Source: Albugo candida
Lineage: Eukaryota; Oomycota; Peronosporomycetes; Albuginales; Albuginaceae
Direction of reading: 5' to 3'
Assembly: GCA_905220665.1 (NCBI GenBank)
Contig: CAJNAR010000154.1
Coordinates: 310,001 to 374,000, forward strand
Length of the DNA stretch: 64,000 nucleotides
The number at the start of each line of letters is the position of its first letter. The stretch's first letter is position 1. The translations under genes were made by a program, and so were the position numbers. The notes below the pieces were generated by a model. It saw nothing but the letters and a program-made list of their open reading frames with translations, was not told where the DNA came from and ran no database searches. Shown here one piece after another: positions 26,237 through 36,021 of this stretch.

Positions 26237-28193
26237 CCTAGTCGTTGCGCTTGGTAGAACTGAGGCTTGAACTTCTCATATGTCTATACAGCATATTCAG
26301 GATATGTGTACTCTGTATGAAAATCCTGACACGAACAAAATCATTCATGTGAGCGTGCTAAATGCACCCAAGCGTAAAAATTGTCCTCCCTCGTTGGAAA
26401 GACACAAACGCGCGCCAAATGGTGGATATAATATGTACGATGCAAGTCAGTCATCAATATTGAATACAGATAATCAAGTTGGTCTGCCTTTTATGAGAAT
26501 TTCATATTAAAGGGAACCGTGTAAGAAAAATGAGAAATTAAACCTTACAGGAGAGGGGATTTTGTGTATTGTTCAACCTGAGGCTTCATGTCGAAATATT
26601 TTGATACTCCTGCTGATTTTGTTTCGAGTACTGGGTAAGAAGAAAGAACGTGTTCTCATCTTCAATAGTTGTACTGTGTCTATACTGTCATATGATATAA
26701 CCATGACAAAATTAAAAACTTGAGTATGACCAATTGGTCTCTTTTAGATGTTCCTCACCGTACTTCAGAGATTCAAGTTGTATTTTTTTTTTCAAGTTTC
26801 AGCATTTTTGAAGTTTGAGATCTTCAAATTACAAGATACGCAACAGTGGCATAATTTGGCATCGTTGCACATACAAGCTACACTAAGCAGGCGATTTCGA
26901 CAACTCGATTTTTGCTCGTAATCCTTTATCATTCAGAAATAATATTATCCAGCCATAGTACTCCGTCGACCATGCAAAAGAACGTTTTGGCTCTAATACC
27001 ATCAGCTTGTTAGGTCCTCAAAATTATTTTTTGGATTTGTAAGTTTATCGTACATTAGCTTTCCTTACGTTTGTCTTCATAACGCTAATTTACGCTAACC
27101 ACGCATGCGTGAGACTTTCCGAGAATATAATTAAACCGCTTTCTTGCGTTTCTATCTCTCATGAGACATCTCAATTCAAACGAAGTGTGCCGCATAAGCG
27201 CGTAACTCATTGTCATCCTACCAAAATACCCTAATGGTATGCAAAGTTTAACATACACAATCTTCTTCTCATGGTCTCCAAGCTTCATATAACCTGTCGT
27301 CACAATGTTTTCTAGTTCCAGAGGCAACGCGCATACTACATTACCATAATCGAATGAAAGAAAGATCTGTACATGTCATAATTTTATTTACATCGTTATA
27401 TCTCTGACACTGTGGCACTGTAGATCAAGTCGAGGGCACTACACTTCCCAGGTTAACCGGTTATGACCCCAATTTCCTGCTTGCAGGAAAGATCTCTAGT
27501 TTTAATACGCGCGATTGGAGCATTACAGTATACCAAAAAGCTATTCTGAATTCATCTGAAGGTTAGATTCCGGTATCTGCTATTGTTTACTGGAATTTCA
27601 GATAGTACACATGGCTATTTGAGACCTTGCAAACAAGCAACTCGTTTGTGAATATTACCCATCCGCTGGATTGTTTCATAAAGTGTATTGTGCAGTAAAG
27701 TAAACTTTTTCTGCTAGGAAGCTTTCCAAGCGAATATAATTAGGAATTTATGCTGTTCCATTAAATTGATAAATGGATGGTAATGGTAAATGTGATGTAT
27801 TCGCTCGTCTGAAGACTTGTCAAATTTAATTTCGGGTCATGGCCGAGTTATATTTTATAGTGCACCAAGTCCCATGCAGAATTTCAACCTAAACTTCCGC
27901 GTGCTAGACACATTCATACTCGATTCGATGAATCGAATCTTGCGTTATCGATATCTTTATCGCAAATCAAAGATGGCTATTGAAGATGCTTTTTACCGTT
28001 TAGCAAATATCCATTGGGTCTGATATTTGAGGCTTAATTAATATAGATCGCGTCACTGTTGACTGGGAAATTATCAACGACGAACAAGCGAACACGGCTC
28101 CACGGATGTTGCAGCGCTTTGTGCAATTCTCTTGGCATTGGTTGAACTGTTTTGATTAGATAAAACGATTCTTGCTTGTGGCAACGGAAAGCA
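26237..28193. other. Intergenic, upstream of the intact CCG gene
   Basis: No gene recognised. An 80-codon open frame on the minus strand (27085-27327) has no motif I know. A perfect 8-bp palindrome (tttcctgc tt gcaggaaa) lies at about 27472. The last few hundred bases must hold the promoter of the CCG gene at 28194, but no core element was identified. Confidence 0.4.
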
Positions 28194-30326
28194 ATGGTTC
28201 GGAGCAGCTCGCTTTTTGTGATTGTTATTGAGATCATGGTTATCCACACAGAAGCTAGAGAAGTATTACTGAGGAGGTCGCTTGCGTCCTACAGTAGACT
28301 TCTGGCAGTCACCGCCAGAAATACCAAAGCTTGCCATAGCTGCTTGATAGAAAAAGTTGGCGTCGAACGAATCCATCTTGTTGCCATCAATGAATATACG
28401 CTCATTTATCTCATCAAAAGTCGCAACTCAATCGCCGAGTCATTTCTTTTCCAATGCAACAACGTTGGAAGATTCTGTCAGCTGCAAACTCAGGTTGAAA
28501 AGTTTCCGTCATACTCACTGATCTTGTGGCATAACCCTGTACAAGAGTTTGCCGTCTCTATCTTCTCAACGCATATGGATGATACGATACCGGACAAGTC
28601 ACCTAATAAGAATGTGGGAAAAGAGCTCTCAAATCTACAATCAAACAGGAAGGTTCCTTGTTTTTTATTTTTCGATGATATGCAAACAATGTCTCATTGG
28701 AGAAACAACAAAGCCAAATCTGGAAATGACCAGTTGGAATGGAATCAAATCGAAAAACCGACGATCTTGCATGATCAACTGGTATTAGCAGCCAAAGATT
28801 CAATAGCACCACGTCCGGCCCTTCAATATTCACGACCAGTGGAGCGTTGCTTCTATTCTTATTCAAGAACATTTCAATGCGAAAGATGTTTGGCACTTCA
28901 TAGCATATCACTTGGAGTCCGCGCATATTCATTCACAACAGTAAAACGCGGCTTCGAATTTGTGTTTGCGTTTCCAAGCTTTGATGCCTCCAGCAGAATA
29001 AAAAATAACTGCGGAGAGAAGTACTGTATTAGTCTGAACTCATTATCTCCTACAACTTGTAACAATCTGAATCGCATATTTCCTCAGGATAAAAAGACAC
29101 TGCGTCATCTGGGCAACTTAGCAAATCGTGTAGAAAACAAAATAGCGATGGCGACACCTGATCAATTTCAAGGATTTGTTTCATCGCAAGCAGATCTCTA
29201 TTTCCGACACCTTTTATCGAAGCCAGATACCGGAGTAGATTCGGAAATTAAGCCAAGTAATTTCGCGAAACATGTCAAGTTACGCCAAGAAATCCGAGCC
29301 ATAGAAGAATTCCTCGATCAAACAAAAATATATTGCCTGCGCATAGAAACGACTCAAAACTTTCGTCTCAGATTTATCACTTGCTTAATCAGATCCGTCG
29401 ATGATAAAACAAAAGTTATACTCATCAGAAGTACATCTCTCACACAACAAGTCATATTCCTCGAATCCACTTTGGTAACTGCAGATTTTGGAAAGCAGTG
29501 CAAAAAAACCTATTCTGGCTCGAGTATCACCGCTCCAAACGATCCTCGTTCTTTTTGCGAATACTACCGAACCAAATACAAAATCAACGTAAATTTGTAT
29601 CCTGAACTATCCACGCTCGCGAAAGCGAAGCGACAAAGAGAGCCCTGTATTCTTGTCTCCCACCAAACGGCTTCACAAAAACCATGTGGCGAGTGCGTAA
29701 AGACTTACTTGAATGCAATACATAAGGGATGGAAATCAATTCAGTTAACATATTCAAGTCTATTCTGGGGTCCTATCGAACAGAATACGTGGACTATGGT
29801 AGACACTATATTGCTTCAATGTGTTAAACAAAGCTTTTGCAGTAGGATCCAGCTTTTTCCTGCAATGGTCTGCAAAAAACACGAAGAAATTTTGAGACTC
29901 CATACAAATTCGCAGCGTGATACGGACTGTTTGGCTAATTGTACGGTAAGGAATGCGAGAGGTATGTCAAAATTTGACACAGAAACGGATAAAGTATGGC
30001 CTTCGGACGATCTTGCTTTCTCTGGCCCGGCTTCCTTTCTAGATCGTACTGCTTTTATGGTCGCATACAACGCAAATATTCCCAAAGAATGCGTCAGATG
30101 TCTCATACTTCACACCGAAGTTTTTTTTTTCTATGATTCCGAAGGAAAGCGGTTTGGATATGTTTGGATGCGACCTACTTTTGCTGATCTGCTCAAACCA
30201 TGCGTATCAAAATCTTCCTGCACAGAATTGTGGTTTGTAGAAAATTTTGAGCATCTTGCTATCAGCGACGATATGCGTCCCTGGAGTGTTCTCGACATTG
30301 GGGACAAAAAACATTCAAAAACATAA
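28194..30326 (+). CDS. CCG-class secreted effector candidate, intact (copy 3)
   Basis: A single uninterrupted frame of 710 codons. ATG 28194 is chosen over an upstream in-frame TTG because it opens directly into a signal peptide (SLFVIVIEIMVIHTEA, cleavage likely near residue 21). CHSCLIEKVG at 47-56 is the C-x2-C-x5-G motif that defines the Albugo CCG class, whose known members are secreted and some are recognised by host immune receptors. Further CxxC pairs occur at C229/C232, C498/C501 and C633/C636, each followed 33-41 residues later by a second Cys pair (C88/C95, C273/C278, C543/C549, C670/C676). The protein thus appears built of repeated Cys modules, with a fifth module around C397-C436 lacking the first pair. 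No transmembrane segment follows the signal. It is the only unbroken CCG gene in the window. The biochemical activity is unknown. Confidence 0.9.
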   Translation: MVRSSSLFVIVIEIMVIHTEAREVLLRRSLASYSRLLAVTARNTKACHSCLIEKVGVERIHLVAINEYTLIYLIKSRNSIAESFLFQCNNVGRFCQLQTQVEKFPSYSLILWHNPVQEFAVSIFSTHMDDTIPDKSPNKNVGKELSNLQSNRKVPCFLFFDDMQTMSHWRNNKAKSGNDQLEWNQIEKPTILHDQLVLAAKDSIAPRPALQYSRPVERCFYSYSRTFQCERCLALHSISLGVRAYSFTTVKRGFEFVFAFPSFDASSRIKNNCGEKYCISLNSLSPTTCNNLNRIFPQDKKTLRHLGNLANRVENKIAMATPDQFQGFVSSQADLYFRHLLSKPDTGVDSEIKPSNFAKHVKLRQEIRAIEEFLDQTKIYCLRIETTQNFRLRFITCLIRSVDDKTKVILIRSTSLTQQVIFLESTLVTADFGKQCKKTYSGSSITAPNDPRSFCEYYRTKYKINVNLYPELSTLAKAKRQREPCILVSHQTASQKPCGECVKTYLNAIHKGWKSIQLTYSSLFWGPIEQNTWTMVDTILLQCVKQSFCSRIQLFPAMVCKKHEEILRLHTNSQRDTDCLANCTVRNARGMSKFDTETDKVWPSDDLAFSGPASFLDRTAFMVAYNANIPKECVRCLILHTEVFFFYDSEGKRFGYVWMRPTFADLLKPCVSKSSCTELWFVENFEHLAISDDMRPWSVLDIGDKKHSKT

Positions 30327-31712
30327 GTACTCGTCGTAACGCACCAAATGTTAGTTTGTGTTATACATACGTGCCTTTATAGTGCAGCTATACATAAAAA
30401 GTGGAAGCTTGTTTACTAGGTTGCTTCTACGTCAAAATTGGCGACTGCTGAGCTTTCCGTGCCACATCACTGTATGGATTATGTTCTGCATCGTACAGTA
30501 TCGGCTCTTTCAACGCACCGAGCAGCACTGTTGGATGCAATGTTCAAGTGCTGAAGTAGACTATCACCTCATCAGCTAAGGTTTTCAGACAAACTCCTAT
30601 TTCCTCATTTTCTGAAGTCAATTATAATTTCTCAAACCTCAAACATGATCACTGTATTCGCTTTTTCGAGCTACCTCCCCCAGTGTAAGTAATGTGATAA
30701 TTGCACGCAAGTGTCATGTACGATTAATCTCACATTGTGTAGATATTCGCTATTCTAGTCTATCTCAGAAATTTCCCTTAACTACTCTGTAGTTCGTTTC
30801 TATTTTCTTTCCTCGCTTAAACATTCTTTTTGAGCACAAAATACAAAGGTTGTGAAGACCTTGATACTATTACACGCACCATGACAAATCCCATTTTTCG
30901 AAACTTGTCTCAGTACAAATACATGACAAAGTTAGAGTGTTAGCCACACTGCGTATTGCCGATGTAGCCTTCTAATAAAGCTCATCGTATATAATATGAG
31001 GCTGCAGCGCCAGTTAAATCTCTGATAATTTATCTTTCAGCAGACACTCTCATTCTCTCAAATTGATTGATGGTTCAATGAAGGTGTTATGATAGTGGGA
31101 TCATGAAATGCTTTTGAGCGTAACCAAGGAGAGCCACCGCTTTTTTGGTCATAAAGTTGACGAGATAAATATAGTTTTTTTTCAGTAAATTGGTGTTTTC
31201 TTCCAAGTACCGTGAATCTGAAATGGCATTTTGTTGCCCCGCTCGCACAGTACGCTTATCGACTGAACAGACCAGTATAAATGTCGTGACTTTTGAACGT
31301 GTCTTTGTATCCGGCCTTTGTATTCCTGGCCATGGTCGGTAGTCAATCTAAAGCTCTGAAAAGTATTATTCCTGAACAAGAAAACATATCTTGTTGCTTC
31401 TCTACTTACATAGTCTCATTTTCTGTAGATGAAGAATTATTGTGTCATCGATGGATAGCAATACTTGATCGCAAGTCGATAAAGACGATTGTTTAACAAG
31501 TAAAATGAATATTCTGATAATCTTGCTACTACAAATCTTCGTTTAGTGAGGTTTATCTGCATGTGTACAAAAATGATGTGCTGTAGAAGCCTCTCCAATG
31601 GCCCGCAGTCATTCTTACCATATCGGTTTGTTCTTCCCTGTTGCTGTGTCAATCTTATGTGTGACTAGAACCGTCGAAGATCAAAAATGATCGCATCAGC
31701 TAATTTTTCATG
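30327..31712 (+). repeat. Downstream flank of intact CCG gene (copy B, left part)
   Basis: This is colinear with 76 to about 1490. Landmarks include gagctttccgtgccacat near 30451, gcagcactgttgga near 30525 and aatatgaggctgcag near 30995. No gene recognised. Similarity is interrupted at about 31712 by the MULE and resumes at about 34155. Confidence 0.8.
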
Positions 31713-31793
31713 GGATCCGGTGTAGTCACACCCCACTTTTGGTATCGCCACACCCCTAACTTAACTGAGAACACCGTTATCGTTACAGACCCT
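31713..31793. repeat. MULE left terminal inverted repeat
   Basis: It begins gatccggtgtagtcacaccc and continues through tttggtatcgccacaccc and ttaactgagaacaccg. It matches the reverse complement of 34062-34142 over about 80 positions with scattered mismatches. Confidence 0.8.
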
Positions 31794-31889
31794 AATCATC
31801 CAAATCGCTATACACCTGCATACATTGCTATAGGTACGCTAACGTGAATCCACTGTTCTCATTATCGCACTTGCTCCACCCCCGGAACA

Positions 31890-33888
31890 CACCTATGAGA
31901 CTTATGAGATTGCAGAAGAGGCAAAAGAAACCTTTGCGTGGCAAGAAGGCTATCCACAAAGAAAGCCCGCACATAGGCCGACAGGTACGGAAATACTAGG
32001 AAGGTGTGGCTTTCTTGCGTACACGGTGGTCGGTACAAAAACAAGGGCACGAGGATCCACCAAACATCAACGCGGTTTGCAATGTGCCGATGGCTAGTCC
32101 CCATTCAGCGCCAACTGAATCAAAATTCTGTGCAAGAATGGCGAGTGAGTGTGGTCTTTGCAACTCACAATCATGAGGCAGCAGAGAATCTTGCAGCATT
32201 CCTAGAAGCCACGGCATTGAACCAGGTGCAGAGCAGCATATTCTGGACTTCATAAAGGTGGAGCACCCACTCGTTTTATTTTGAGTACGATGAAGCGGTC
32301 CGATCATGCTTTTCTTGGCGCCGGGCAAAACCATTTACAATGTTGGGAAACGTGAACGAGCGGAATTTCTCCTTAGTCGTAGCCCACTTGAGGCATTACT
32401 GGGCACAATAGAGAAAAGTGTCATTAGGCATGAGATTAATCGGGACCCCTCTTCGGGTCAATTAATGCGCCTCATGTTTGCACCTAATCCTTGCATCTTG
32501 CCAGAAAAAGATTTTACTTCGGGGGTGGGGGGGGGTCTCATAGAAGGACCGACATACAAAACCAACAGGTGGATAAAATGCTTGGCAATATATTTTGCCA
32601 AACATCAACAACATCAGACAGGAACTCCAGGTTTCAAATGCCATTGCTCTATATCATGGGTGTCGCATGCAAAAACCAGTCATATTCCCTATGCTATGTT
32701 TTCTTGCGACACAAATCAGAAGATGATTACATTTGGGCACTTGGGCAAATAAAGCTACTTTCAAGATAGAATCACTCGGCCGATTGTCATTGTCACTGAC
32801 AGAGAATTAGCATTGATGGCTGCAAACTCACGGGTTCTACCTGAAGCGAAGAATCTGCTTTGCATATGGCATATTTATAAGAATGTGCTGGCAAATGCTA
32901 AAAAGCACTTTCCAAAGGACGAAGACTGGAGGAAGTTTTCACAAAGTGGCACGGATTGTACGCTTTGCCACTGACCAGGCATTCGAAGAGAATCGGGTAC
33001 TTTTCAGAGATGCTATAAATGAGACTGGCTATGCGTATTTAAAATCCACATGAATTCCGCACAAGGGGAACTTCATCCTTGCTTGGACCAAAATATAAAG
33101 CATTTTGGGCATGTTGCTACATCTTTCGTTGAAGGCGGACATGCAACCTTGAAGAAATGGATTGCACTTGAACAGGGCACTTGGGAACATTTTGTGAGAA
33201 ATTGGTTCTCGCAGCTCAACAGCAGCGCCAAGAAACAAGTCAAAAGGTTGCATACGATCACTCACGCATTATTGTCCGCCTCAGTGGGAGTTTCTGGAAA
33301 ACTGTGAATAGAAAGATTTCACGTTATGCGTTAAATGAAGTATGTAACCCTAGTGTATGCATGGAGTTGTATACAGTACTGACAAGTTATGTACTGACCA
33401 TATTTTGTTTTCTGCTGGTCTTCAAGCAGTACCAAAAGGCACTACGAAAGAAAAGTGCACTAGAACATTCATGAGCACTAAAGGATTGCCGTGCTCTCAT
33501 GCCATCATAGAGCTGCAAAAGATGCGGTCAATCTTGCATGAAGCTAATTTTCATGAGCACTGGTGGCTTCACAGGCCTGTACATCCTACACTGTACCATG
33601 CAATGCCTCGTCAGGAAAAAACAAGCTTCTCGGACATTATGAAAAATTTGCAAGAGTGTTATTCGGTCTTGCCCCCACACAGACAGCGCCTTTTTGAGCA
33701 GGACCTCAATTGCCTTGCATCTTTTCCCAGCCCTTGGGTAAATGATTCTGCCACGGTGGCCTCAAGTGGACGACCGAAAGGATCAACGATACCAAACGAG
33801 ATCTGTCCGCAATTGAGTACATTGAGAGAGAGGGGCAGGAACTGCCAAAACGAAGATGGGGTCCTGCAAACAACAAGGTCACAATAGG
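31890..33888 (+). pseudogene. MULE transposase, frameshifted
   Basis: Pieces in all three frames align to one MuDR/FAR1-like transposase. An N-terminal stretch has VVFATHNHEAAENLAAFLEA (32149-32212). The core has TYKTNR, MPLLYIMGVACKNQSYSL and SEDDYIWALGQIKLL (to about 32765). A D-R-E-L block with LLCIWHIYKNVLANA lies at about 32800-32900. FVEGGHATLKKWI follows at about 33125. The C-terminal SWIM-like motif near 33456-33500 reads C-T-R...C-S-H, where the second expected Cys is Arg. An AT-hook-like GRPKGS is at about 33770. At least four frame breaks make it inactive. Confidence 0.85.
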
Positions 33889-33939
33889 CGCACATGTCCA
33901 CAACCCATGATTAACAAAACAAATCTGTAATTCAATTTA

Positions 33940-34142
33940 GGGTGTGGCGATAACGGTTCCCTAATTTGATTCTAGTGTAGGGAGTGGGGTGTTACCGGAT
34001 CCCATTTGATTTTAATCTAGGGAGTGTGGTGATACCGGTTACCATTTATTTAGGATATTTAGGGGGTGTAACGACACCGATGTTCTCAATTAACTTAGGA
34101 GTGTGGGTATACCAAACGTGGGGTGTGGCAATACCGAGATCT
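33940..34142. repeat. MULE right end: TIR plus subterminal repeats
   Basis: The right end holds about five tandem, diverged blocks of 35-45 bp, each of the type gtgtggcgataacggtt (near 33942), gtggggtgttaccggat, gtgtggtgataccggtt, ggtgtaacgacaccgat and gtgtggcaataccgaga. The outermost is the true TIR. Such arrays are common binding sites for MULE transposases; the left end has fewer visible blocks. Confidence 0.65.
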
Positions 34143-34495
34143 TTGTTAATTGGGATGTTTTTTGTCATTCGCCGAGTTTTGAGATCATTATCAGGCATGG
34201 AATGAGACTCAACGAGATGGAGATAGATTCGACTATCAAGTCAGTCTTTTCATTTGATTTTTACAAATTGATCAACTGAATTGCCGCGACGGTATGTAGA
34301 AGCGGTCCTTATGGCAGATACAGTAGAATATGATTCTGCAATTGCGAAACCATACGCACTTTGGCCTCACGGTCAAAAGTCTGAGCATCCAAAACAATCT
34401 AATTGAGTCTGGTGGCTGAAACTGCTATTTTTATATACCAGCCCAGGAGCCTACTGTCGAAAATTTTTTTTGTCAAACTTACAAGCCTGCAGACG
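34143..34495 (+). repeat. Downstream flank of intact CCG gene (copy B, right part)
   Basis: This continues the match to the first flank. gagttttgagatcattatcaggcatgg corresponds to about 1522-1550, and gtatctg/ggcagatacagtagaa blocks and gcccaggagcctactgtc correspond to 1650-1800. The match ends at cctgcagacga, exactly where LINE copy 1 begins in the other duplicate. Confidence 0.78.
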
Positions 34496-35179
34496 ATAAA
34501 ATTAACAATCTCAAAAATATATAGAAGTGTCGCAATTTGGTCATATGCACCTAATGAACGTCTAACGCAGACGGCTGCTAACATTTATCACATTGGATCC
34601 TTTTTATGTGACTCGCTGGCAGTTTTATGTTTTTATCAGTATTTAAAAAATTTATTATCGTACATATACTCTTTCGAAATGGAGTTTATAGAAGTCTTGT
34701 GGCGTATCTACGTGAGAGGTAGCGGAGCCACGCGAAACCACAAACACTGAGGAGGATATGCAGAAAAAGCAACGGCTCAGAGTGTTTTCATGTTCGTATA
34801 AACTGACCGCAAAATGTCATCATGAGAAAAATCCTAAAAGGGCTTCTTTTTTTTTTCCTCTTGTTATTCAAAAGCAAATTTATCTTTAATCAAGATTAAG
34901 ACGCTTAATTGACCTTACGTAAACAGTTCTACCTAAGGTTTATATTACCTATTATAATAAACGCGATACGTAAGACTAAGTAATAGCTGACAGACATCCC
35001 GCTTAAGTTTTCGTTCTCTATACGACTTCACGGTTCCAGGTAGCAATTTCGTAGTTTCTAAGGCTCATATGGTTCGCGGGCAACCGAGCGTACTATCGTT
35101 ACATTTGAGATCCCTGGGACATCTCAATTCGCCGGCTACTACGTAACCCGACAATTACGTAAAAAGAGGTCGAAAAACC
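34496..35179. other. Intergenic, no gene recognised
   Basis: AT-rich DNA between the duplicated flank and LINE copy 2, possibly including the 5' end of that LINE. No supportable gene. Confidence 0.4.
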
Positions 35180-35318
35180 CTTGTCACCCCCTATCAATCG
35201 TTTTCTCTCCGAAGTAATGGTTCTTGTCGACATATCGATACAGCCGACGGTACTCGATTCCACTTGAAGTGACGTGGCAACCCTCGTGAGTCCCGGTTTG
35301 GGAACTGCCTGATTATGG

Positions 35319-35693
35319 ATGCGTCATCACACAGGGGTGATGATGAGGAAAGTACCCTCGTTGACGGTAAAGTGTGGTGAAGATGGCACCGGCCGTAACC
35401 ATGGTACACGTGGTACTTTGATTGCCTCTTCACAGGGTGAGCGAAAGGCAACTACAAGTATGGACGACTCCAAACGTACTACTTTGGTTGAACTAACTAA
35501 CTCACAGGAGTCCTTTCTTAAGGACAATGCTAGAGTAAAAGCGCAATACCGCGTGGAGCACCCACAGCTGAAAGCATGGCATATTGCAGCAATATATAAA
35601 CTTTATTCTAGAGAGTATCGGGACTGGTCGGTTGTGACCGTCAAGATCGCGGCCGAACGGCCATTCAAGAATGTGAAAGCAATTTTCGAATGA
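35319..35693 (+). pseudogene. LINE ORF1-like fragment (copy 2)
   Basis: An open stretch of 124 codons rich in Lys, Arg and Thr. It is the part of the LINE upstream of the endonuclease region and also occurs, decayed, in LINE copy 1 (about 1850-2100). Shared nucleotide blocks are ggtac-gtg and tatggacga/gtggacga followed by tcaaacgtac-like sequence. Assignment to ORF1 rests on position only; no zinc finger or RRM is visible. Confidence 0.4.
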
Positions 35694-35965
35694 TTTAGGA
35701 AACGGTTCAGGCTTCGAACCGCATTCTCAATGGAAAATTACGGATTTCGAGAACAAAATCTCTAGTAATGAGTGGTTATGTCTACATGGAGAATTTACCT
35801 TACGTTCATCCAAGCTCATAAAGTAGCGTGTTGGCAAGCTGTGCGAGATCCAATTTCAACGGAACGTCCAGGTTTTGGTAATCGTGGTCCATACTGTTTG
35901 GATCTCGAAGTCATTGATACTCCCTCAGATGCGGCTACAAACAACGCACAGCAAAAACGGTATTA

Positions 35966-36021
35966 ATGGTCGCCTAAAAAATCAAGAATTTTCGGCTTTC
36001 GATTAAAAAAGAGGCGACCAT
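35966..36021. repeat. Short foldback inside LINE copy 2
   Basis: atggtcgcct (35966-35975) and aggcgaccat (36012-36021) form a perfect 10-bp terminal inverted repeat around a 36-bp AT-rich centre. LINE copy 1 lacks this segment at the matching site (near 2747). Confidence 0.55.

Larger units (their letters stand above)
31713..34142 (+). mobile_element. MULE-type DNA transposon with long TIRs
   Basis: About 2.4 kb bounded by terminal inverted repeats of roughly 80 bp (31713-31793 and 34062-34142). Both ends share gatc, cacaccccac, tttggtat and gagaacac/t blocks when one is reverse-complemented. The interior encodes a broken MULE transposase. The duplicated flank at about 1487-1525 shows the same locus without the insertion, so this is a real, datable insertion. 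Target-site duplications of about 9 bp are expected for MULEs, but the flanks (tttttcatg and tttgttaat) match poorly. Confidence 0.82.

Noticed and set aside
27085..27327. 80-codon minus-strand open frame upstream of the intact CCG gene
   Set aside because: No motif, no duplicate and no plausible context; cannot be distinguished from chance.
27472..27489. Perfect 8-bp palindrome tttcctgc / gcaggaaa
   Set aside because: Such short palindromes are expected by chance in a window this size; no partner or context.
28176..28193. Longer start for the intact CCG gene
   Set aside because: The upstream in-frame codon is TTG, and the signal peptide begins at ATG 28194.
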